From NCBI RefSeq assembly GCF_000151315.2, contig NW_011887295.1, positions 372,001 through 436,000 of the forward strand: 64,000 nucleotides of DNA, written 5' to 3'. Shown one piece after another: positions 9,497-20,992 of this stretch. The notes beneath the pieces are model-generated. The model had not been told where the DNA came from. It made no database searches and saw only the letters and a list, made by a program, of their open reading frames with translations. A program made the position numbers and the translations under genes. Within the stretch, counting starts at the first letter, position 1. Each line of letters begins with the position of its first letter. The stretch is from Capsaspora owczarzaki ATCC 30864 (taxonomy: Eukaryota > Opisthokonta > Filasterea).

Positions 9497-12400
9497 CCTA
9501 TCGTATCCTCGCCTGGTCCATCGGCTTTCGTCGTTCGTGATTCGTCGAGCGACTCGCCGATTCATGCGTCATGTTGCCCAGAGCGCAGTGCTCAGGACCT
9601 TTATAAATCATATAACTATCGATTCCGAGTGCTACTGTCACTTCCGAGCATCCCTCTTACGCATTATGTGCATCTCGCATGTCATAAGTTATACAGATGA
9701 AAGCACCATCACTGTCTCGCGATGTCGCCTCTCTCCACTCTTGCTTCCCCCTAGTTCGCACTATCTTCGCGTCCTTCTTCCGTCGGCTACCTGGGGCCAC
9801 CAATAGTATCGCCAGCCAGGCCCCCACCACCCAATGCCGCCATTGGGGTCCATTGCGTCCGCGCGCCTTCGCACCACCAGAAACGTGTAGTCAGTACCAA
9901 ATCGAGTCGAATGTACTAACTGGCGGGACGGTAGGACTGAGTAGAGAGACGTAGAATTTTTTCCCCAGAACCGAACCGAAGCAAAAAGCGAACTTTGCGC
10001 CTTTACTGCACTTCGGGGTTTGGACCTTGCGAGCCGATTTTTCAAGATTCGGATCAGCCAAAGTTTGTTCTATCTAACAATGTAAAAATATCGATGGAAA
10101 GTAGGTTGGGCATGGTGGTCATTTTTGGGGATTTTTGCCCCAGTCATTTGCATTACGTTCGACCTCGACCTCAAGTCCCCCCTCCACCCCACTTTTCGGC
10201 GCTTTTTCGATGTGACTATGTTTATAGACACTAATGAACATGTTTAGACCAATAAAACCATGGAAGTGCCGGATTCCCCCAATTATGCTGATTTTGCTGA
10301 ATTCACATTGGCCGAAAGTCGACCCGGCTCTCGACATGGGGTCTACTTGGATTCACCACAACTGCAGAAAACAATCACACATATACAATAGAAGTAATTT
10401 TAAGCAAAATTTTCGGGATTCAAGGACGTGATGTTCGCGACACCGCGTCTTTGGGAGGCCTGGCTTGAGCAGCAGGAGTGAGATTTTGGGCTCAAACTTT
10501 GGATTTGAGCAAAACATTGAGATGGCTAACAATTGGAAAAGTAAGAGCGGTATAGATACTGTCCAACACAGAGCCAACCACCCCCTGAAAATCAGCCAGC
10601 CGGTGGCGATTTCGTAATACACGGCCTACTTTACCTACCAGCGTCATAAATCAAAGATAAAACCCAGTCAGCTGCTAGAAAGCGCAAAGGAAGGGCAGGT
10701 GGTAGGTCAAGGGACTCGGTGGGAGGCCGTCGTCCGGAACCGGCGCAAAGTGCTCCCAACCCACCGATCTCACGATACAAGACTGTCAATCCTTTGAAAC
10801 TTTGGCAAACAGAGTACAACACATATTAAACCAGGAATCCCGAGCGAGAGTGAACAATCTACGATGGTGGCCCCGAAAGTAGGCAGTGTATGGAATCCAG
10901 CTCAAATCGGTGCTCCAGCGGCGTCTCACGCGCGCTTCTCCATCTAGACCAACGGGATCGCGGCGCCGCGCTAGCCACAGGTGTTACGAACATAGAACTA
11001 CTTGCTCCAGCAGAGGAATCGCCATGGAAGGTCCTCAGAGGCCATGCGCTCCGATATTCGGTGGATTTTCCGCCCAAACGGGCTCGGAGGCCCGAATCAC
11101 CCAACTGGTCAAAGATCATGTCATAGCATGCTATATTTTGGCGTAAGACAACATTAAAACATGGAATCTGGTGATAAAGCGAATGTAAGGGCCTTCAGGG
11201 CTCCGAAACGCTGTGTTCTGTTACCTGTTGGCAAAGTGCCACGATTTGACTGTGAACCAATTTCCGTACTCAGGGTCCACTAGAGGTTGCACCATTCAAG
11301 CCACAGCTATATGGAACCAGCGCACACTAGAATCGCCTGCGGGCGGCGATGGAACCAGGTGAGGAGCCGCAGGAAGGGCGTATTCATGGGCTGACGAGAT
11401 TCACAAACGACCATGATGTACTTCTGGGTCGTAGCCCGATGCCATCCGTTTCAACCATGTTTCCGACGTTTGGTATGCATGAATATACTACTGAAGCTCT
11501 AGGACGGCCGGGAGACCTCGCTTTCGGTCAGAAACCCAGGAACGCCTTTTGTTCACCTGAAATCGCGACAAACCCGCCCAGCGATATTGAGCTCGTTTTT
11601 ACCACCATCCAAAGCCTCCAGACATGGAATTACGTGTGGAAAACCGTATTCCAGAAGAGGGAGATGTAACAACAAGATGAGTTGGAGATACGAGGTCAAG
11701 TGCAACCCGGCCGAAACGACACCGAAAACCTGACAGCTCGCCGTTCACGCCATGTACACCCTAAAATCCTCCTCCCACCACACGAGCACAGTTGCATAGT
11801 AAGGAAAGAGCAAATTCCAGGTGTTCGGCCAGCTTTGCAGCAGTCTTGGCCAAAATATGTCAACCTGGCCCCAAAAGCCGACTGTGCCGATCTCGGCTCC
11901 AATCATAATTATTTTTTCACCGACACGCTTTCCCGCATATTGGAGACGGGTTAGATGATTTGCCATCATCAGACCGTCGATTATATCCTCCTGTATGGGT
12001 GAAGTGCAAACCACCCCTCAAAAACACCGATTTAGAGGGGTCGCAAATGACCATCTTCCCGTCGACTTTATCCCGCTTCACCACTATCAGTATATTGCCG
12101 ACATTGTAAAAACACAAAGTACAGCCGAAAGTGGAGGTTTGTACATGCTTTGTCGAAATGGGATGGGTTGGAAGGAAAATTTTTCCAAGTTCGAAAAAAT
12201 TCGAGTTTCAGCCTGGTGACTTCCACTTGAGACTTTTATGACCGACGAACGATTGTAACCCACATTAAATTTGCATGGGAAATCCGAAAATACCATCCGC
12301 GAGGTGATGGCTCGTGTCTACTCGTCAGGGCAAATCGCTTGTTTGAGCTTCAGGCCACGCCAAGTGCTCGGAGCGCCGTTTTTTCAAGCGCAATCGAGTT

Positions 12401-12665
12401 TACACGATATTATAAGGATACCCTTTTGGAATTTCCGCCAGAAACAGCTCAGGTCGGGCAGGGCACCCGAGCGAAGCCCGCCAGCGATTCCAGTCTCTGA
12501 CCTTCCCTCCGCCCCATCTCCACTCCCCGGCGTCCGTTCGCCTCCGTTTCAATTTTAGAATACTCCACATACATTCTAGTTTCTATTTCCAACGCGGCGA
12601 GGCTGGGGAAAAATCCTATCCAAATCTGTTAGTATAGGTCATTTTTCCTAGTGAGTCTATTTTCT

Positions 12666-12700
12666 GTTCATTCAACGCTTTCTTCCGCAATGCTGTCGTA
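12666..12700 (+). repeat. Right copy of the short direct repeat, containing the LRR gene start codon
   Basis: Partner of 9017-9052. It spans the last bases of the 5' flank and the first codons (ATGCTGTCGTATGAG) of the LRR gene. Confidence 0.6.
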
Positions 12701-14383
12701 TGAGAGTATGACTGAGAGACAACGCGAGTTGTATGACATAGTCAAGAATGCGAGTGGACAGCTCTAGTAAGAAGAAAGCCAGATTGATGGAGAACAGTGT
12801 GATCACGCGTGTACTGATACAAAGGAGGACAGTCTGCATAAAGCAGATTGGCGGTGCAGAAGCACAGGCGATTGCTAAAGCACTCCAAGTGAGCACGACG
12901 CTGACTGCGCTCGAGTGAAAAGCTCTAGTAAGAAGAAAGCCAGATTGATGGAGAACAGTGTGATAGCGCGTGTACTGACGAGAATGGAGGACAGTTTGCG
13001 CCGTAACGAGATTGGCGATGTTGGAGCGCAGGCGATTGCTGAAGCACTCAAAGTGAACATGACATTGATGGCGCTCAAGTAAGGCATCTCACTGACTTTT
13101 GCATGGGAGTGGGTGAATCCCTAGAGGGATTACGAGTGCTAACTGATTGACAGTCTGATTGAGAATCAGGTTGGCGATGCTGGAGCGCAGGCGCTTGCCG
13201 AGGGACTCAGCATGAACAAGGTGCTGACTAGCCTCAGGTAATGCAACTTACTTTGGCTGATGCATGTGAGTGGGTGATTCAGCAGAGGGCATTACGAGTG
13301 CTCACTGATCAAGGGAATGTGGACGGACAGTCTGATGGCGAATCGGATTGGTGATGTTGGAGCTCAGGCAATTGCAGAGGCCCACAAAGCGAACTCGACG
13401 GTGGCTTCGCTCGAGTAAGTCATCTCACTTTGACTGATGCATGTGAGTGGGTAATCCCACAGACAGTATTTAGATTACTCACCGATGAAAGGGGAAGGAC
13501 AGTCTGTGTCACAATCAGATTGGTCATGCTGGAGCGTGCGCGATTGCTGCAGCACTCAAAGTGAACAAGACGGTGACTCAGCTCTCGTAAGTTCTCGAAC
13601 ATTGAGCCAGACCTTGCTTCGGTGTCATCCTGCTCACACAGTGTTTTGACAGCCTTGACTATAATTGCATGGGCGGCCTTGGTTCTCAAGCGATCGATGA
13701 GGCATGCAAAGGCAAAAGCGGATTTCAGCTGATGTAAGTTTGTTCTTGCCAATCACAGTCGTTGATGGTCAGACAATGTTCCTCCCACCGATGGAGTGGT
13801 CACTGACTGATCATGCCTCGCTTGTTCGTTTCACAGCCTCCGCGATCAGATCAACCCTCTTGCGTTTTCCTTCCTTCCACGATTGGCGAGTGCTGAAGAC
13901 ATCCAAGAAGTGTTCCGCATGCTGACCAGCGGGTTGGAGTTGGAGAATCAGCGCGCATCTCTTCCAGCACTACCAACCGAGATTGCCGAGCTCATTATGG
14001 ACGAAGCGCATTACTGGCGAGGCGTGCAGCACACCATGCGAGGGAATCATGGTTACATTGCGCTGAGAGTCACTGTGCCTCAAGGAAATTCAATCCGTGT
14101 GAAAGCAATTCAAGTGCTTCGTGACAAGAGAGAACATCCCGACAACACCGTTGACGATGCTTTCGATTTGACTGTCCAAGATGAACAAGGTGTTGTTCAG
14201 TACGAATGTGCTGTGCACCCGACTTTCGTCAATTCGAACCTCGCCCTTGCGACCATCTGGCCAGCGAGTCATCCCATTATCCGACAAATGCGCGAGGGCT
14301 GGCAAGTTCAAGTTGGGCGCAACAAGGTTGCCTTCTCTGTGCTATTTGAATCGCTTTATGTCGGATATGCCGACCGACAGTGA
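12690..14383 (+). CDS. Leucine-rich-repeat protein with conserved C-terminal domain, copy 1
   Basis: Proposed exons: 12690-12766, 12995-13078, 13154-13237, 13331-13414, 13503-13586, 13653-13733, 13837-14383. They give 346 residues in frame. The first exon reads 'MLSYESMTERQRELYD'. Each 84-nt exon encodes one 28-residue ribonuclease-inhibitor/NLR-type LRR ('IGDVGAQAIAEALKVN'-like), with phase-2 introns; the last LRR exon is 81 nt. The final exon encodes about 180 residues beginning 'INPLAFSFLPRLASAEDI', then 'LPALPTEIAELIMDEAHYW' and ending near 'HPIIRQMREGWQVQVGRNK'. The same domain ends the gene at 32709-35103. An additional LRR-like exon at about 12829-12910 is 2 nt short and would break the frame, so I leave it out of the model. 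Function unknown; LRRs suggest protein binding. Confidence 0.6.
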
Positions 14384-14528
14384 TCACAAAGCGCACGGTG
14401 CACTTCAACGTAGGTTTGATCAATACAAACAGGAAACACGCAAAAAAGGCAACTAAATTGGGCACACTCAAGCACACAAATGCCTTCAAACAACACGAAC
14501 TCTAGGGACAAGAAATCTGGTGCTGGCT

Positions 14529-14904
14529 TCAAGAAAACTCCCACGACTCCATCCATCGACGGTTGAAGAACGAATTCACGGGCCCAGTCATGCCGTAGGA
14601 GACTGGGGCAAAGAAGAGGAAGCTGGCAAACATGATCAGCAGGAGAATGCTGGTGCCAATGATGGTCACGCGGGGGGACATGGTCCACATGCGCAAGCGC
14701 ATGATAAAGTAGTCGAGCAGAAGCGCAGAGTACATGCACGAGAACAGCAGCGCCGGGAAGTAGTGGTGGAAATACAGAATACGACCCATGACAAAGAACG
14801 GGAAGTAGTGCATTGCCCAGCCAATCAGCAGCCAGGCACAGGTCGCCAAAAGCTTTGCCTTTCGTTCTATACAACAATGAGGAAAACACACAAGCCCCCC
14901 CCCC

Positions 14905-14937
<33 letters not shown>

Positions 14938-17900
14938 AAGAGCGAACAAAAAAGTTTTCAGTGAGACAAGAAGGGAAGAGTAGCAAAGCCAATTCCTTCA
15001 GCACGAATTCTCAATTGTTCGCAGGTGCGCGCGTTGGTTACCTCGGTTCCATGGAGGCTCGCGATATCCGCGCTGCGAGATCCCTGCATCAACTGCGTAG
15101 AAGAGAATAAATACAACGGTCATGACCAGGCAGCCCCAGAAAATGACCGGGTTGCCGAGCAGGTAGATGCGCGTGTCGTTGTCGCCCCAGCCGGTGAAGC
15201 GCTGTCCGCGGTAGTTGATGGGCCATTGCCAGGGCCGTGAGGTGATTTCGTTTTCCTTGGGCTTGAGGCCATTGTTCACCTGAGCCATGGCCACGTGGAT
15301 TTCAATCAGGTTGGAAATGAAAGAAGGTCGGTACGAAACTCCCTCGACTTTGGGCACTGAATTGGCAATGGAAAAGGGGGGGGGAAACAGCAGTTCAACG
15401 ATGAGCATGCAAAATGAGCGACGAGAAGGTGTAGTTTCAAAACCAGAACATGACGACACTCGCTCCATCTCTACCAAACTCAAAAAAAAAACACTTACAG
15501 CGGTCGTTTTGATGCATTTCAATGTTCCACATGTTGTCGGCATCATTCACGTTGGGGTTGCACGTCACCTCAAGCTGCTCCCAGCCCCACTTTGGCAGAT
15601 TCTTGCCATGCGAGTGCAGCGCACAGCCGACACTCACGTGGATGAGGCGGAAACGAGTGATGAGCGTTTGGACGCGGTTGTCTTCGCCGCCGCCATCCAG
15701 CACTTCGACGCGCCAGTGATCGTTTGCATCGCCCACACCGTCAGCACCGTATCCAGAGACCTGAGACCCATCGAGCAAAGGCAAGTTGATGGTTAGTTGA
15801 TTGTTTGTTGCTGCCCTGCAAAAGAAAAAAAAACACAGTCAATTAAAAAAGCACATTGCATAAACTATACCTGGAAATGCCGTGTCGTTAATGGGGCCTT
15901 CTCGCGATGGCTGTGAATGTTGCGCTTGGTGTTGATGTGCTCCAAGCGAACAATCGAGCCGTGCTTGATGTATTCGAGCGGGGCGACGTTGGTCTTCTCG
16001 ACCATTGCCTTCTCGGACTCGGCGTTGAGATCTGGCGTGCCGGGATGCTTGATGAGCCAGTGATTGTTGGAGTCCTTGTGGGAGTAGCAGGTAACCTGCT
16101 GCTGCTGCGGACCATGCGCCTCTGGGTAGGTGTGCGTGTGCGAGTGAAGGAGTGCGCCGCCGCTGCGGTGATTTTTCAGCGAGACGATCGATCCATAGGC
16201 AATTTCTGACACCAGGAGCCCAAAAGTACACATGAGAAATCACGAACAAAAATATCAAATGAGCGCACTACCGTGCAAAGCAAAAGCTGCCGAGACCAAC
16301 AACAAAAAAAAAATCAATGTCTTACCGCGAGGTCCATTGTAGTTGTTCAATTCATTCCCCTTGAGCGTAGTTTGGAAACGCGAGCTCATAAAACCATCGC
16401 CGGGGCCGCTGTTGGTCAGAACGGCGAAATGGATGGCGAAAAAGAAGCTGTAAATGATGGCTGGAATGACAATCAAGCAGACGGCACGCGCCAGGAGGTG
16501 CTTGCCCAGGATGGTCTATCGGTGCGATCAGTTGAAGAAGGGGACAGAAACAGAGTGAGCAAAAAGGTTGCAAGGAGGTCAGTTTGTGAGTGTGTAAAGA
16601 CAAGCCCACACTGCAAACCGCAACAAATCCTCACCTTGGTCAAGCTCAAATCACCGAGCAAATCCCACAAATCCTTGGCAGTGGTCAAGCCAACAAACAG
16701 GATGATAAAGAGGCCAACCCACTTGACGGAAAACGCGCAAGCGATTGAGACTCCGGACAGGAACATCCAAAACCACCACATGTCGGAGAATGGCTCGTCC
16801 CGGTACAAAAAGAAGCGCACTGTGCAGAACAGCGACGCTTGGATGAAAAACATCATGATGGGGTCGAGGAGGATGAGGCGGGAAAGGGCCACGGTGCCCG
16901 TCTCAAACAGGACCAGCGAGCCAGCAATGAGGCCGGCAGTTGGAGAGAATCCGAGATCGAGAATGGTGCCGTAGACGAGCGGGATGATCAGAGCGCCAAA
17001 GAAGGCGCAGAACATTCGCATGCCGAGGTAGGGTGTTTGCTCGTAGGCCTGGCCGGGGTTTTTAAACTCAAAGTCGCCGCGGTAGCCCGTCACGGCTCCT
17101 GCAAAGCCAATCATCATCTTTGCCAGCGGCGGATGCACGTCAAAGAAGAACTCGCCCTTGATGTATCCGTTCGCAAACTTGCCAAAGTGCGTCTCGTCCC
17201 ATCTAAAGCATGCCCATTCGTGCAGTGATTAGAGATCCAGAGGTGTGGTTTTTTTTTGTTTGTTTGTTTGTTTTTTTGTAGGGTTGGTGCGTCTCCAACA
17301 CACTTAGAAACGAATGCAAAATCTTACGCAACAGACGTCGGCTGCGAAATGTAGTAGTAACGTGTCACGAACGAGGCGATTGTCAACAGCACAAAGAACA
17401 AGACACGCCCGTCGTCGCCTTTTCCTCGCAGCGCGTCCTTCCATGACACTGTGTGAAGAAAATGATAGATTCATGCGATGGGGACGTCAAAAACCAACGC
17501 AAGAATTAAACGAGTGAGAATGCAACCAAAAGCCAAATCCGAGTAAACCAAAATCGTTCAGGAACTCCAACGGCCACAAATAATAAAAAAAAAACTCAGA
17601 CAATCCAACCAAAAAACTCAGAAACTCGATCATCAAGCACAAACCTGACTGACGACGCTTGGACGGCCCGGCAGACAGGATCGAGGCACGAGCACGCGCC
17701 ATCCGAGCATCGCTGGCGTCGAGCGCATCGTAGTGCTGGTTCTGGTGCTGCTGGTGTGACAACGGGTGCTGATGCTGGTGCTGCGGTGGCTGATGCTGCA
17801 GTTGCTGCTGCTGGTGCTGGTACGCCTGGAAGGACATCAGATGCGATGGCTGTTGCTGCTGTTGCTGCTGAAGCTGCTGCTGCTGTTGCTGCTGCTGATA

Positions 17901-18023
17901 TTGCGCATAGTGTTGCTGCGGCGGAGCACCGTGGCCGTGGTTCTGGTCGTCGACGTAGTGCTGCTGTTGGCTCGCCTGCGACTGGGACTGCGCACCCCGA
18001 TGCCGAACTCCAGCGCCTGACAT
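14529..18023 (-). CDS. POMT2: Protein O-mannosyltransferase, POMT2/PMT2 type
   Basis: Eight exons (minus strand order): 17645-18023, 17328-17448, 16635-17202, 16326-16515, 15871-16205, 15499-15760, 15042-15356, 14529-14866. All phases close, giving 835 residues. It transfers mannose from dolichyl-phosphate mannose to Ser/Thr in the ER. The catalytic membrane part has 'WDETHFGKFANGYIKGEFFF' and 'DVHPPLAKM'. Then come 'GPGDGFMSSRFQTTLKGN', MIR repeats with 'LHSHTHTYPEAHGPQQQQV' and 'KWGWEQLEVTC', and a C-terminal membrane block with 'HYFPFFVMGRILYFHHYFPA'. These match POMT2 better than POMT1 in memory. The first 126 residues are a Gln/His-rich extension absent from animal POMT2. The last intron carries a 31-nt T tract on the sense strand. 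Confidence 0.9.
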
Positions 18024-18368
18024 GGTGAGGTTGTTCCCGTTGCAAGGCAAGGAGGAGGAAGCAGAAGAGCAAAAGAGAAGAACGCGCGCGGGAACAAGTG
18101 CGATCGACCGATGGAGAAGAGGAGAAGGAGAGAGAAAGGGGGCGCGCGGCTTAGAAGTTGGAAAAAAAAAAAAAAAAAAAAAGTGAGCGCTTTTTGTCGT
18201 GTCGCTCTCGTTTCGATCATCATTGGGAATACAGTCAAATAAGGTGAAGGGTGCTCTAGAATAGTAGAATGTGAGTCGCTGTATCTATTTGGGGGTGGAA
18301 CGTCCAAGAACACGAGCTCAGGTAGACGCAAAATCACCAACAACAAATCCCCCCACACTTTTCGCGCT

Positions 18369-20322
18369 TCATGAATGAGCACGATCGTCCGCAGGCTTGG
18401 TCGGATCTTGGGCTTTGGCGGGATTGAGCGGGGTGACAACATTCTGAAGTGGAGGCAATGCATTGAATGGCAGCACGGCAGCATGTCGTGACAGCTGAAC
18501 CAGGGCAGCACTGTTGGCGTTGAAAGAGTAGAACGGCCAGTCAGCAACCCCGCCCCCCCCCCGACAACAATGAGAACGCACAGACACGCAAAACGAACAA
18601 GGCCAAATTCACACTTACTCGGCAAGAGCCAACGCAGCCATCGCCTCAACAATCGGAATGGCACGAGGAACAACACAGGGATCGTGGCGCCCTTTTGCGG
18701 CAAGGACTGCGCTCGTGCCATCGTAGGTGACGGTGGCTTGCTCCTTGCCAATGGTAGCCGGAGGCTTGAACGCGACACGCAACACGATGGGCTCTCCGTT
18801 GCTAATGCCGCCTTGGACGCCGCCAGAGTTGTTGGTCACGGTACCAAGGCGGTCGCCCTTGCGAACAAACATGTCATTGTGCGCCGAGCCGCGCTGCGTT
18901 GTGCCGCGGAACCCAGAGCCAATCTCAAAGCCCTTTGTGGCTGGGATGGACATCATCGCGTGAGCGAGCGTCGCCTGCAGCTTGTCAAAGCACGGCTCCC
19001 CGAGTCCGACTGGCGAGTTCCGAATCACGCAGCTGACAACCCCGCCCACCGAGTCTTCGGCATTCCGGCACTCTTGCACGAGCGCAGTCATCTGGTCGGC
19101 GACAGCGGCGTCGGGGCAGCGTGTCGGGTGGCTGTCGACACGTTCTCTCGTGATTGTGTCCACAACGTCTTCCTTCTACGCAATGGGAATGGCATGCAGA
19201 CGACGAAGAGAGTGGTTGGTGCCGGAGGAAGGGAAGGGAAGTTGAGTGTGCAGAATGCTCGATCCAAGCAATCTCCATGGATGGATTCTCACCATCTCAA
19301 TGTCGCCGATCGAGCTGACCCACGCAACAATCTCCACCCCATAGCGCAGCCGGAGGAACTTTTCGGCAATTGCGCCTGCAGCCACGCGGCCTGGAGAAGG
19401 GGTTTGAAACGCAACGCCAAAGCAGTGAGCTCAAAACAATCTCCCAAATGAAATCGGAATTGTTCCCACCACACGCAAGCAACTCAACAACTCGTCAACA
19501 ACAAGACCGACAAGCCAGCAGAATAGCAGAATGGATCCTTCGCCAGCACCATACCAATCGTTTCTCGCGCAGATGCACGACCACCGCCACTTGACGTTTT
19601 GGTGCCATACTTGTACTGGTACGTGTAATCGGCGTGCGAGGGTCGCGGGATGTCGCTCATGGATCCATAATCACCCGGTCGCATATCTGACCCAATATAC
19701 ATACACCAAAGCCAGAGCAATAGGAGCGAGTTCGTGACTGACCATTGGCAATGCTGTCATCGCCCACAATCCGCTCCAATTCTCGCTCACCTTCGTTCGG
19801 CACGGTCAGTCCGATCGGCGTTCCAAGCGTCACACCATGCTCGGTGCCTGACATGATGCGCACGAGATCCTTCTCATCGCGCTGGGAGGTTGCGCGCGGG
19901 GATTGTCAATGACAGAGAGGGAGCCGTGTCACAAACTGAGCGAGGTACCGTTCACCATTCTACCACAGCAGCTGCGTTTCACACCCCCCCCCCCATCATC
20001 ATGAATCTAACAATAGCACAAACAAACCGACCTTCGTGGTGAGGGCAGACTGGCCTGGGCGTCGCCGGCTCAGCTGGGGTTGAATGTCCGCCTCAGTCAG
20101 AGCCATCTACCAACGTACCATGGTATCAGCTCACATTCGCGCTTTATTATTTGCTTTATGACAAGCAGGTTTCGAGGTTCGAGATGAGCATTTTTATTGC
20201 GGGGATTAGTTGGCTGTTGCTTGGCTTACCAGTGGCGGCACTCCATCCACAATGCAGCCGACGCCAGCGCAGTGCGACTCGCCGAACGTCGTCACGCGAA
20301 ACAAGGTTCCAAAAGTGCTCAT
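18369..20322 (-). CDS. aroC: Chorismate synthase
   Basis: Seven exons: 20230-20322, 20032-20106, 19743-19881, 19555-19686, 19293-19390, 18619-19175, 18369-18510. They join in frame to 411 residues. The enzyme makes chorismate from EPSP using reduced flavin, the last shikimate step. Motifs: N-terminal '[20 protein letters not shown]', '[13 protein letters not shown]', '[20 protein letters not shown]', '[20 protein letters not shown]', '[16 protein letters not shown]' and '[15 protein letters not shown]'. These cover the flavin and substrate regions of the family, and the length suits a eukaryotic form. It lies 17 kb from AROM (37157-42592), which supplies its substrate, on the same strand. No flavin-reductase domain is visible, so it would be monofunctional. 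Confidence 0.95.
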
Positions 20323-20992
20323 TTATTTGTTTTTCACAAAATAAAATAAAAAAATAAGAAATGAGAAATTAAAAACAAGAGAATCTGAGATGTTAAAGTG
20401 ACAAAAAACAGAACGTAAACACGAACCAAAAACGTAAATGCGCCAAATGCTGAAACGGGTTGGATTGTCGTTGGTGGCTTTTTCACTCTGCTCGTCTCTG
20501 ATCTGATTCCCGACTGAGTGAGGCGTGTGTGCGATCGCTCGTCCTGATGCGTGAGTGCCCCCCGCCCGCATTCGCACTCGCTCGTCTTGCTTTTTGGTGT
20601 TTGCTCGTCAGAAATTATCATTCGGTTGATGCTGGTTTTTTTTGTGGGCGCCGCAAACGCTTTTTACGCTGTGACGCTCCTCGCCAGGTGCAACCAAGAG
20701 CAACGCTTGACAAGAAGCGCCTTCGTCCCTCAATCTGCCTGCGAAATTCGTAGGGAGGCAACTCCTTTGCGGTTTGTGTGCAGACCATGGCGGGGGCTCA
20801 AGAGAACCCAGCGACATTTTCCATTCCGTTTTCCTCCTTCTTTCTTCTTTCTTTCTTCTATCCTTTCTTCTGCATCCTTCATGTTCAACACGATTATTTG
20901 TTATTAAATACTGAGACACGACGAAATTACATGCACCATTGCAGTGCAACTGAAAAGACTAGCTCTGATGCCCAAAAAATCCAAAAAAAAAT
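20323..20992. other. Intergenic spacer between chorismate synthase start and PH-protein stop
   Basis: About 670 bp with no supportable gene. AT-rich near 20330-20400 and C/T-rich tracts near 20820-20880. It should hold the promoter of chorismate synthase and the 3' end of the PH-domain gene, both on the minus strand. Confidence 0.6.

Larger units (their letters stand above)
8742..12665. other. Gene-poor block, about 3.9 kb, no recognisable coding region
   Basis: Open frames here are short, have no familiar motif and show none of the paired splice signals seen elsewhere. Base composition looks less GC-rich than in the neighbouring genes by eye. The block contains the assembly gap at 9397-9496. 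The string TTTTTCCCCAG occurs near 9056 and again near 9958. A short direct repeat (9017-9052 and 12666-12700) brackets most of it. It may hold degenerate transposon sequence or an inserted segment, but I recognise no transposase, reverse transcriptase or terminal repeats. Confidence 0.5.

Noticed and set aside
8742-12665. Transposon or virus-like element in the gene-poor block
   Set aside because: No transposase, reverse transcriptase, integrase or capsid motif, no terminal repeats longer than the 35-bp pair; kept only as an unexplained block.
17756-18028. Plus-strand Ala/Val and Leu-rich frames near the POMT2 start
   Set aside because: They are reverse-complement readings of the CAG/CTG-type repeats in the POMT2 Gln tract.
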